Source of the DNA: Microstegium vimineum
Taxonomy: Eukaryota; Streptophyta; Magnoliopsida; Poales; Poaceae
Direction of reading: 5' to 3'
Assembly: GCA_022036555.1 (NCBI GenBank)
Contig: CM039140.1
Coordinates: 3,251,943 to 3,315,942 of the forward strand
DNA length: 64,000 nt
The position numbers and the translations under genes are program-made. The notes beneath the pieces were generated by a model. That model saw nothing but the letters and a program-made list of their open reading frames with translations. It made no database searches and had not been told where the DNA came from. Below are positions 55,901 through 64,000 of the stretch, in pieces; within the stretch, counting starts at the first letter, position 1, and every line of letters starts with the position of its first letter.

Positions 55901-55959
55901 TAGAGCTCGTGCGGAAGTAGGTTGCGTGGCGGAACGGCCGAGCGCGTCGGAGAGGTCAT
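49954..55959 (-). pseudogene. Gypsy gag-pol, one frame with five premature stops
   Basis: From the Met at 55957-55959 to the stop at 49954, all domains share one frame. Gag: PELWLADFSLACQLGG, LPLFLSDTARGWLEELPPN and FKGTYVRLENSWDLHSVKQK (about 54530-54770). Knuckle-like CPYHKGRANHNLKDC lies near 54110. Protease: LMDGRSSFNIIY (about 53710-53735; DGRSS instead of a DGGSS-like centre). RT: FLDAYSGYHQIKM and YVDD at 52576-52587. RNase H: MYFDGSL and NNVAEYEALVNGL. Integrase: CKGC, ITDNG and NGQVERAN. The first integrase Asp looks replaced by His (WGLHMLGP, about 50755-50780). Stops: TAG 55678-55680, TGA 54217-54219, TAG 53170-53172, TGA 52660-52662, TAA 50917-50919. No frameshift separates the pieces. 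Confidence 0.88.
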
Positions 55960-56365
55960 GGGGACCCTCCGAGACGGCAGTATGGCAGAGCCAAAGTCAG
56001 GCTCGGCGAGGCGCCCTCCTCCGACCCCCAAGCGTGGGTCAAACAGGCTCCGAAGGGAGGAACTGTGTCACCAGCTGAGACCAGGGGAGTGGCGTCAGGA
56101 GTCACGTCATCCGCATGGCGAAGGCTGCGGCGGCGTCGTTCGCGCCTCCTCCTGGTCGCAGGCGAAAGGCGTGAGTGGTGGGACCATCGTGAGGTCCTCC
56201 CTGGCCTCGGCGTATCGGAGCTGCTGCTATCCGCACCACCTCTGGAGAGTAGAACCATATCGTGGCCGTGGCCCAGGGACATGAACTCTAGACTCCCGAA
56301 CCAAATGATGGTGGCGAATGGAAGTGGTGGGACGGTGGATTCCATCTGGAAGAGAAGTTGGGAGT

Positions 56366-56388
56366 TGATCGACACCTGGCGTGCCAAC
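56366..56388 (-). other. Primer-binding-like site of gypsy element
   Basis: Directly after the 5' LTR on the minus strand: GT, then TGGCACGCCAGGTGTC. The initial TGG complements a tRNA 3' CCA. I could not name the tRNA. Confidence 0.5.
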
Positions 56389-57659
56389 TGTCGGCGTTTC
56401 GACCCAGGGGGTCGATCACCAACCAGTAAATTTGTTTATTGCGTGCTCCCTCTCCCAGATGTGATGCAAGAAGAACAAAATATTTATCCTGGTTCGGGCA
56501 AAGAAGGCCCTACGTCCAGCGGGGAAGGAAGGATTGTATTATCTTGCACCGAAGTGCTCGTACAGGGGGGAGTACAAGCTGGCTTACACGGATGGACTCG
56601 GGGGGGGGGGGGTCGAGGCCTAAGGGTAGCTGGGCTATCCTAGGTGGCTTGGTTGATTGCTTGAGATGTTGATCAAGTAATCATTGGTTTGTGTTGTGTT
56701 CGGGTATGGCTCTCTATTGCGTATGCTAGTGAGGTTGCTGCGAGTGCCAATGGGTGTCGCTTAGATGGTTGTAAGTGCGAGCAGATGTCTTGTTGTTCTC
56801 TCCTTTCCTACTATCCCAGCGTCCCCTTTTATAGACTAAGGGGAGGCTTGAGAGTACAGAAGCCCTAGTTCGTATCGGTATGGGAGGCGCGTCCATGGCA
56901 CCATGCTTGCGATGGGACGTCGATTGCTGTTGCGGCATGCTCTTCCTGTCCTTCCGATGCTTTGGGGCATGGTGATGGCGGACTGGTCACTGCCGAACGG
57001 CATGGCGTGGAACGATTGGTCTCCTGTAGACGGGTATGGGCTCCGCAGTTGAAGCGGGACGGAGCGGACGGGTTCCATGCCGTAGTGGTTGGAGATGAGG
57101 GTCGAGCCCCCAGATCGAGGAGTATCGAGGCCTGCATGATCCCGACGCATCCCCGAAAACACGGTCGAGGGCTGTCCCATTCGAGATTCGAGGGGGTGCC
57201 TTCGGCCTCCGTACTCAAAGCGTGGCTACAGTGGCCGCATGATCGACGGATAACCCGGGTATGGGTGACGTGTTGATGGATTTGACCAAGGTACCGGGTG
57301 CCCATGGTGTTAGGCGGGAGCAGGTAACAGCATGGGATTCCCTTTACCCCATATTGGGAGTAGGTGAGCTGATTTGGCCTCCTGATCGTGGGGCATTCGA
57401 TCGACCCCCTGTCCATCACTCGAGGGGTTGAGGTCGAGGGGGATCGATCGATCCCTCTTCCGTCACTCGAGGGGTTGAGGTCGAGGGGGATTCGATCGAT
57501 CCCTCTTCCGTAGCAGATCCTGCTCACTGTCTCTCCAGTAACGGACCGGCTCATGACCGGTCATGCTTGATGGGGAGGTAGGATGGCTTTTGGATTCTGT
57601 CTGGATATTAAGCACTAGATCGTCATGGATTAGGGTACCCCTTACCTTTGTACCCGACA
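56389..57659 (-). repeat. 5' LTR of gypsy element
   Basis: 1271 bp, TGTCGG...CCGACA. Two copies of the 48-bp unit, plus a CGATCGACCCCCTGTCCA segment near 57400 that the other LTR lacks. An eleven-G run is at about 56600. Confidence 0.9.
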
Positions 57660-57837
57660 GAAACAATATGAAATATATTCACATTCAATACAAAATGTAT
57701 TATACTCTCATAGCAAATAATGCATTAGAAATTTTATCCTGAAAAATGTTCATGTTTGCATCTTCTTCCTCTAAATGATTGTAGGCACCACTTGATTGAG
57801 ATGAACAGGAGGACTGCATTGGCACAAAATTTTCATC

Positions 57838-59400
57838 TTAATCACACATGTCAAAGTCTTTATCTCGAAGTTTACTCTCTCGAATGAAATTATGAAGTGC
57901 CATGCATGGAATGATTATTTGGGTTTGCTTGGGCATATGACATCTTGGTAAATTCAATAAAATCCTCCACTTCATCGTGAGAACACCAAACGAGCGTTCG
58001 ATTACATTGCAAAGTGATGAATGTAAATAATTGAAATGCTCTCTTTTACCATTCGGTCTTGGTCCATTGTGAAACTCTGGCAAATGGTACTTGGTACCCC
58101 TATACGGCGCTAGATATCCCACCCGGTTTGGATAACCTGAGTCAACAAGATAAAAATTTCCTAAAAAAAAAGGTAAATTAAATATTAGAAACTGAAATGT
58201 ATTTTTTTTAGAGTCAACAAGATAAAATTTTCCTACAAGATAAGGTAAATTAAATATTAGAAACTGAAATGTATGAGCACTACAAGTCATGCACCAAACA
58301 ATAGATCATCACTTCAGTACTAAATTGCTTTTCGTCCAAGAAGCAAAATCGCTAATGGATCCGTCACGCAGCTAGATGCATGGCCGGGACAGGACGTTTC
58401 GCCCAGGGTTAATTATTGCCCATTGCATTAGTATAGTAGTACTAGCTGGTAACATGAGGAGCTACGAGTTTGTGGTTATTAGTTCTAGCTAGCTCGGCCC
58501 GTTGCAGAAAGTTACAGTTCAAAGACTAAACTTTAGGTACAGTCGGTTCACATCCAGCTAGAGCCATGTGGACTTGCTTTAGGATATAAGAGTACATGTA
58601 TATTTCTGACCAAAGTTGCTAATTCCACTCACGTGCATCAATCAAATACTTTCTGCTTTCATCTATACCACTTTGATGTACTCAGCAATGTGTGCAAGTG
58701 TACAGACCTACTGTATTAGAAGTTATAAGCATTAGAAATACTCTGTGATATCTATACCTTAATAGTTATTATTCTTCATAAATCCAGGCAAAACATAGCT
58801 TAGGTTATGATAATCAATTAATAAACTAGAACTGAGGCAAATTGAGGGAGAATCCAAATGGAAATTTACCTGCTAGAGGATGTAGGAACTTGTCACCATA
58901 TTTGGATATAGCGTCATTGAAAACCCTCATGTCATGCACCGATCCTGGCCAACCCGCAACAACAAAGGTGAATCTCATATTGAAGTCGCATATGGCCAAT
59001 ACATTTTGAGACATATAACCATGGCGACCTGTATGTTGAATGCACTTTGATGATGGAATGACAACATATATGTGTTCCATCTATTGCACCAAAAATTGTG
59101 ACAATTGTTGAAATTGGAAAGCTTGAGTCTACATGAATGGTCCTGAATTCTGGATCTCTAGGTTTGATAACATCTTCTGAGAGTAAGAATACACTATGCA
59201 ATACTTCTTCAAACTTTCTACTAACTGTTTCTTTTGACCTCCCAAAATGATTCGTAGCTTGTCTGGCGGGTTGTGGGGCACCAACCATCTAAAAAAACAT
59301 GGCTAAAGACTCGACTGAACTCATTTCATCTATAGCATCCGATGTCATCAAGCCATAATGAAACCAATTCATCATGTAGCAAATAAAAATAGTCCCTATT
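57838..59400 (-). pseudogene. PIF/Harbinger transposase (DDE_Tnp_4), broken
   Basis: Minus-strand gene with a two-part DDE nuclease. Upstream part (about 59400 to 58870): SSVESLAMFF, FGRSKETVSRKFEEVLHSVF, then FGAIDGTHI with the first Asp, a frame change, and SVHDMRVFNDAI with the second Asp. An intron follows: donor GTAAAT at 58869, acceptor TTTTTTTTAG at 58161. Last part 57838-58160: FYLVDSGYPNRVGYLAPYRG, then VIERSFGVLTMKWRIL, whose ERSFG carries the catalytic Glu, to stop at 57838. All three acidic residues remain, but frame changes near 59070 and 59290 prevent a full protein. It could once have mobilised Tourist-like MITEs such as those listed here; that is an inference from superfamily. 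Confidence 0.85.
58141..58272. repeat. Tandem duplication at transposase splice acceptor
   Basis: AGTCAACAAGATAAAA with TTTCCTA and then AAGGTAAATTAAATATTAGA-AACTGAAATGTAT occur twice (58140-58203 and 58211-58273), about 70 bp apart. The second copy is also a potential exon 2 start with its own acceptor-like site. Confidence 0.75.
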
Positions 59401-62400
59401 GAAAGGATCAAAATGCCCAAGAGGAGGGGGCTGAATTGGGCTCTTTTAAATTTCTAAGCAAAAATTAAAACCTAACAAAGCCAATTAACCCCCTAGTGCC
59501 ATGAGAGTGATATTCTAGCTAAGCAAGCAACTAGATGATCAAAGTAAAGCAAGACACCCTATGCAATTCTAGTCAGCATGATGTAAAGCAAGTAATGACA
59601 ATGAAAGTAATGCTTGAAAGTAAAGCAAGACACGACGATGTTTTGCCGAGGTATCGAGGAGTCAACACTCCCCCTAGTCCTCGTTAGAGCACCGCGCACG
59701 GTATTGCTCCCCCTTAGTCCGCGCAAGGACTAAGTGCTCTCTACGGGCTGATTCTTCGCCACTCTAGCTCGGTGAATCACCCACAACCAATCACAATCGA
59801 GCTTGGGTCATCCACAATGAACTCCACCGGATGATCACCAAGCTTGCCTCCGCGAAGCCGTCTAGGTGATGTCAATCACCATGAGTAACAAGCACTAACT
59901 CTCACTTGACCAAGGCTAGTCTAGTGATTGAATGGATGCATGTTGACGGCTCTTAACACCTAATTTCAGCCATCAACTATTGCATGAAATGATAAGAAAT
60001 AAACTACAAAACATAGTTGTAGGGTTTGATTCTAATGAGTTCCACGAGTTGTGGTGTTCTCACTTATTTTGCAGGATAATCAAGTTTCAATATATAAAAG
60101 TACCTCAAATAAGGAATTGGAGTACATCATTGTGAAGAGCTCGTCGAGCCGGTCGAAATGGATCTATCACTTGCCATATTTGGAGCTACGATGAGAAAGA
60201 TATCAAGAGCGCAATGGAATCCAACTTGGGAAGACTTGTAAGGACCTGCTAAGCCTAGAGGGGGGGTGAATAGGCATGTTTAAAAAACAACTACAAATCT
60301 TATCAAATCATAGGCGCGACAGTGCTGCTCTGAAGCCCGACATTGCTGCTCTGGAGGGCGGCAGTGCTGGCCAGTCAAACAGAAGTACATGTAATTCAAA
60401 AACTAAGATGCAAATGGAAATTCTACTTGAATAGAAACCTTCCTAAGAGTGTTACGAACCTGCAACACCACTTGGACTCGGTAGGAACACTCCCATCGGG
60501 TAGATCGGGATCAAACCCTAGAAACCAACTTAAGAGCAATATATATCAAAGTAAATGCAGCAAGCACAAGTTGACACAAGGATTTATCACGTGGTTCAGC
60601 TCGCCACTAAGGCTTGCCTAAGTCCATATTGTTGACGCTTGCCACAAAGGCTCAGATCTTTGTTAGTCCACCTCGATCTCAAGTCAAGAGAGCTAACTCT
60701 TGAGATGAGGGGTAATCTTACTAGCTCAATGGTGGTGTTACAAACCTCCCGGAGCTGCCACAAGATTGGTAAGCTTCACGGGCGACGCGCTAGCCGGCTA
60801 GGAGCAAGATCCAAGAGTAATGAACTCAAACCGCTGGCCACCACGTGAACCAAGTGCTTGAAAGAAGTAGTAGATCTGGTGGAGAAGCTTCTGCTGAAGC
60901 TTGGAGGCTCAAACTCTCAAAGATTCGAGTGGAAATCAATGGGGGAGAGTTGGGGAGCTCCAAGAGAGAGAGAGAGAGGGGAGCAAGGGAGAGCTTCTCT
61001 GTTGTGTTCTTGCGAGTGACTGAATGGAATGGCTCAAGTGATCGTTAGGGGTGGGAGGGGACAAGGATATACCCCTTCTCTGCCAACGGGCAGAACTCAA
61101 GTCACGATAGTGCCGCCCTGGGGCGCGGCACTGCCAGGCCGCGACACTGCCGGCCAGACTAAAACAACAAGGATAAAGAATTTAGTTGCTGGCTATTTAG
61201 TCAAGGTATATGTGGAGGTGTATGATAGATATAAGTAGCACTTGGTTTACTTGTCGACATAAGTGTTGAATCCCTCTTAATAGTACGACATAACCTAACT
61301 CAAATTCAAAGTAATAAATAATATAAAGTCCTTTGAGCTTGTTGCCACACACTTTTGTAATTGGAGGGGTCCACCAACCTGTTCATCAACCTCCTTAAGT
61401 TCAACCTGCTTGTCATCTCGAAGAGTCCCATTAGTTCTCTAATTATGTTGTCATTATCACCAAAACCCACTTAGGGCTTGATTGCACTTTCAATCTCCCC
61501 ATTTTTGGTGATTGATGACAACACACTTAGAGCTTACAAAAGTGAAGTAATATATCTAAGACAAACGATTCATGGGTGTAGGAGCTCCCCTAAATGTGTG
61601 AATAAGAATGCGAATTTCCTAGTTTGACATGAAAAACCAAAATTCACACATTAGAGTGAAATATGGCTCCCCCTACATCCAAGGCTACTGTGGGGTGCTT
61701 AAACATTGTGTCAAAAATATCATACATGAGGCACAAAGACAGTTCAAGCAATTAGAGATGCTTGATGTCATCAGTAGAGCGGCACTGCTGCTCCTGAGCG
61801 CGGCACTGTCGCGCCTGATGCTAACAATAAGACTGCGGAAGCAACATACCACCACACAACATGATATAAATATAAAGTAGAGGCATACTAAGACAATCAT
61901 TGCATAATTAAGAGAGTACATGTACACAAACATAATAAAATGAGTACACAAGTGGCAATATTACAATAATATAGAGTTTTGTCGTACTCTCATCTCACTA
62001 AGTAAAAATTAGGATAAAAATATATCAAGCTCCAGCTGCTGCTTCTCCATGACGCTGATGTCGAAAGTAGTTGTACTCTCTTCACTTCATCATTCTCCCC
62101 TTTGACAACAAGTCACCAAAAAGAGAGCAAAGATGAGGAAAGGAAGAACAAACTAGTCGTTGTCCTTATCCATACGGTCGGTCTCCTCTGAAGTGGAAGA
62201 GATGACAGCCCACCCACCTCGGTGAGTAGTGAAGTGAACATGTGGGGCTGTGGCACGAGTGCGAGGTCTCTGCTGCTGCTGCTGCTCCTCAATCTCATGC
62301 TCATCATCATCATAGGCACAATTCACAGAAATCTACGTCACTCCAGACGCTAAGCAGGTAACGGTCCGGACCATTACGCATGCGTCCGGACCTCACATTT

Positions 62401-62900
62401 GCATTGTGCTAGCTATTCACTAATTTTCAAGGTGTCTGGACGCTAAGTCCTCTCCGGACCCTAGACTCCAAACAACGTTTGGACTAGATTTTGCTCTCTG
62501 TTTGCTCTTTGCATAGGGTCTGGACGCCACCAATGGTCCAGACCCATTGCCTCAGACAACATCCGGAGGCAACCCCTCATTCTGGAGCTATCTGCATAGG
62601 GTCCGGACGCCACCAATGCTCCGGACCCTAACTGTTCATCGCGTTTGGACTGCCTGCCACACTCTGAGCAAACCCTAGGGGTCCGAACGCATAGTCAACG
62701 GTCCAGAGCCTGTCTGAGGTCCAAAACGAGCTCAGATTCACACACTTCAAAAATAGAAGTTTCTCACCATGATCCAAGGGATTTTCTAAAGCTGCCTAGT
62801 GCTAGTTTTCACAAGTGTGCACCACACCTAATCACATAGTCCCTCCTAGGTCAAGCTACTAGATAGTACCCCCCTTAATAGTATGGCCAAAAGGTAAAAT
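59401..62900. other. Repeat-derived region, probably retrotransposon non-coding DNA
   Basis: No convincing gene. Phrases such as GATCAAAATGCCCAAGAGG and GGGCTGAATTGGGCT (59408), CTAGAGGGGGGGTGAATAGG (60255), and CTCCCCATTTTTGGTGATTG with ATGACAACAC (61495) resemble text I associate with LTR/untranslated parts of SIRE/Maximus-type copia elements. GC-rich words CGGCACTGCx and CGACACTGCCGGCC recur at about 60320, 61105 and 61780. CTCCGGACCC/GTCCGGACGC words recur from 62340 to 62720. Simple repeats: GA at 60963-60979 and CTG at 62270-62286. No LTR pair could be closed. Confidence 0.35.
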
Positions 62901-63440
62901 GAAGGTGCTAAACTACTCTATGTGTCTCTCAACTCCAAACGACACTTAGACCTAGTATATGCTTCAACCTTATGTCAATCCTTTGAAAACCAAAACAATT
63001 CCATTAAGGGGCACGAATACCGTTGATAGCCCAATCAATTCTCCATTACCATAACCTAACTTTCTTATTGCCTCTGCAAAACACACGTTAGTCATAGTAA
63101 TCTTGCATTGTCGTTAATCACCGAAACACTTGGATCCTAGATGCTTTCACCTATGCATCCTAAACATATCAAAGCAATCTATAGGATTGGCAAGGGTTCT
63201 CATTACCCAATCGAGACCAGACTTTCTAGTTCTAGTTCTTTTGGTTGTGTTCATGAAAGTTTCTTCATAATACATACCAAGCATGCATGCCACGGTCCCA
63301 AATTGTTGAATCAGCTCCGGTTGCTTCCAAATTTGACTTGTAGCATCACCATCATCATCACTTGAAGAAGAGGTATCATGATCACTTAAAGAAGAGCTTA
63401 TCTACAACCCAATATATTTCATATTTATGATGAAACAACA
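62901..63440. other. Intergenic, nothing recognised
   Basis: AT-rich sequence without a credible frame or terminal repeat. Confidence 0.4.
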
Positions 63441-63444
63441 ATAT

Positions 63445-63580
63445 AATATGTCCAGATAGCAAGAAATAGGTCAAATCTGCAAGAAAATATGACCAATTAG
63501 TAAGGAAATATGACCAAACAACAAAGAGATAGGTCCAACAAGAAAATAGATCCAAACAGTAGGATAATATGTCCAATACA
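63445..63580. repeat. ~21-bp degenerate minisatellite
   Basis: Six to seven imperfect units of the form AAGAAAATATGACCAAxxAG (variants with ATAGGTCC and ATAGATCC). The unit length varies by a few bases. Confidence 0.65.
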
Positions 63581-63786
63581 TAGCTGCTGAATGTTGATAC
63601 GCATCCATGAGATAAATAAGATATTCATAGTTCACTCACAACTAAATAGATATTTCACTAAAACAACCTAGATAAACTCCTTGGACCTAGATAAGATATT
63701 TTCACCTAGATAAGATATTTTCAGCCTAGATAGTTTACTACACAACTAGATATAAAGCCTTTTCTCTTTGCACAACCTAAACCAAC

Positions 63787-63993
63787 CTAGTGAATGTTCT
63801 TCTCCTTGCACCACCTCTTCAACCAAACTAGCCTATCTTCATTGTTCTCTAAGGTTAGGAAAACATCACAATGCTCATCTTTAATAAATAGTTTGCTATC
63901 CATAAAATGCTTGAGAGTTCCTGGTCTTGCGCCACTTTCCACAACCAAGTGCATCACAATCTTGACAGCTTCTGATCTGAGCTCCCCTTGCAC
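63787..63993 (-). other. Unidentified open frame at window edge
   Basis: 68 codons ending in LVWLKRWCKEKNIH-stop. The first codon is GTG and the sequence just upstream (CTACAG) could be an intron acceptor, so this may be the last exon of a gene continuing beyond 64000. Composition is protein-like (LKHFMDSKLFIKDEHCDVFL), but I do not recognise the family. It may belong to a mobile element, given the surroundings. Confidence 0.3.
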
Positions 63994-64000
63994 TGTAGTC

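Larger units (their letters stand above)
42620..57659 (-). mobile_element. Gypsy LTR retrotransposon, about 15 kb, complete but decayed
   Basis: LTRs at 42620-43925 and 56389-57659, both TGTCGGCG...CCCGACA. Coding order on the minus strand is gag, protease, RT, RNase H, integrase, i.e. gypsy (Ty3) order, so the right LTR is the 5' LTR. A primer-binding-like site abuts it and a purine tract abuts the left LTR. Between integrase and the 3' LTR is a region of about 6 kb holding a plus-strand gene, as in Grande/RIRE2-type elements. The flanks GAAAT (42615-42619) and GAAAC (57660-57664) are a 4/5 matching target duplication. It could not move by itself because gag-pol is interrupted. Confidence 0.92.

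Noticed and set aside
56589..56611. G run in the 5' LTR as a special structure
   Set aside because: The 3' LTR has a shorter, interrupted G tract at the same place, so it looks like slippage or a sequencing estimate.
1..64000. rRNA or tRNA genes, or an organelle insertion
   Set aside because: No recognisable rRNA core, tRNA B-box with cloverleaf, or plastid/mitochondrial gene order was seen by eye; a tRNAscan or Rfam search would be needed to exclude small cases.

Overview
This window looks like plant nuclear DNA from a grass (Poaceae, probably a panicoid/andropogonoid such as sorghum, sugarcane or Miscanthus; the genus is an inference). The reasons are spliced genes with GT-AG introns, GC-rich first exons, very many Stowaway- and Tourist-like MITEs, an En/Spm-type CACTA remnant, a Grande/RIRE2-like gypsy element and plant-only gene families. 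I saw no rRNA, tRNA or CRISPR array.

Layout. At 1-929 is the last exon of a short-chain dehydrogenase/reductase. At 930-5700 is a transposon graveyard: a LINE 3' end, a MITE nested in a MITE and several Stowaways. At 5701-7152 (minus) is an intronless EIN3-like transcription factor. At 8160-9866 is the 3' part of a decayed CACTA element (Ulp1-like protease plus subterminal repeats). At 9988-11530 are a MITE inserted in one copy of a tandem duplication and an ultra-short LTR element of about 615 bp inside another MITE. At 12580-13346 (minus) is a PLAT-domain secreted protein with G-box/ABRE motifs upstream; a dead paralogue lies at 22.2-22.7 kb. At 17051-19220 is LQY1, a chloroplast thylakoid zinc-finger protein, in five exons. 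At 20.9-22.2 kb are tandem repeats. At 23814-29153 is an ERGIC3-like ER-Golgi cargo receptor in 13 exons, with a LINE and nested MITEs in its introns. At 30790-33182 is mitochondrial lipoyl synthase in four exons. At 34897-35538 is an intronless unknown protein. At 36.75-38.26 kb is a TypA/BipA GTPase pseudogene. At 39039-40183 (minus) is a divergent NAC gene with a 48-bp repeat array and a one-base frameshift.

From 42620 to 57659 lies a 15-kb gypsy LTR retrotransposon with both LTRs. Its gag-pol runs on the minus strand in one reading frame broken only by five stop codons. A separate spliced gene of the putative gypsy-type transposon (Transposase_28) family runs on the plus strand with its own TATA box. 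At 57838-59400 (minus) is a broken PIF/Harbinger transposase. The rest, to 64000, is repeat-derived with no gene I can defend.

The cellular genes are unrelated housekeeping or stress genes and form no pathway together. I found no clear new biological system. The best leads are the 39-bp-interior LTR element, the antisense gene in the gypsy element, and the gypsy gag-pol decayed by stop codons alone.
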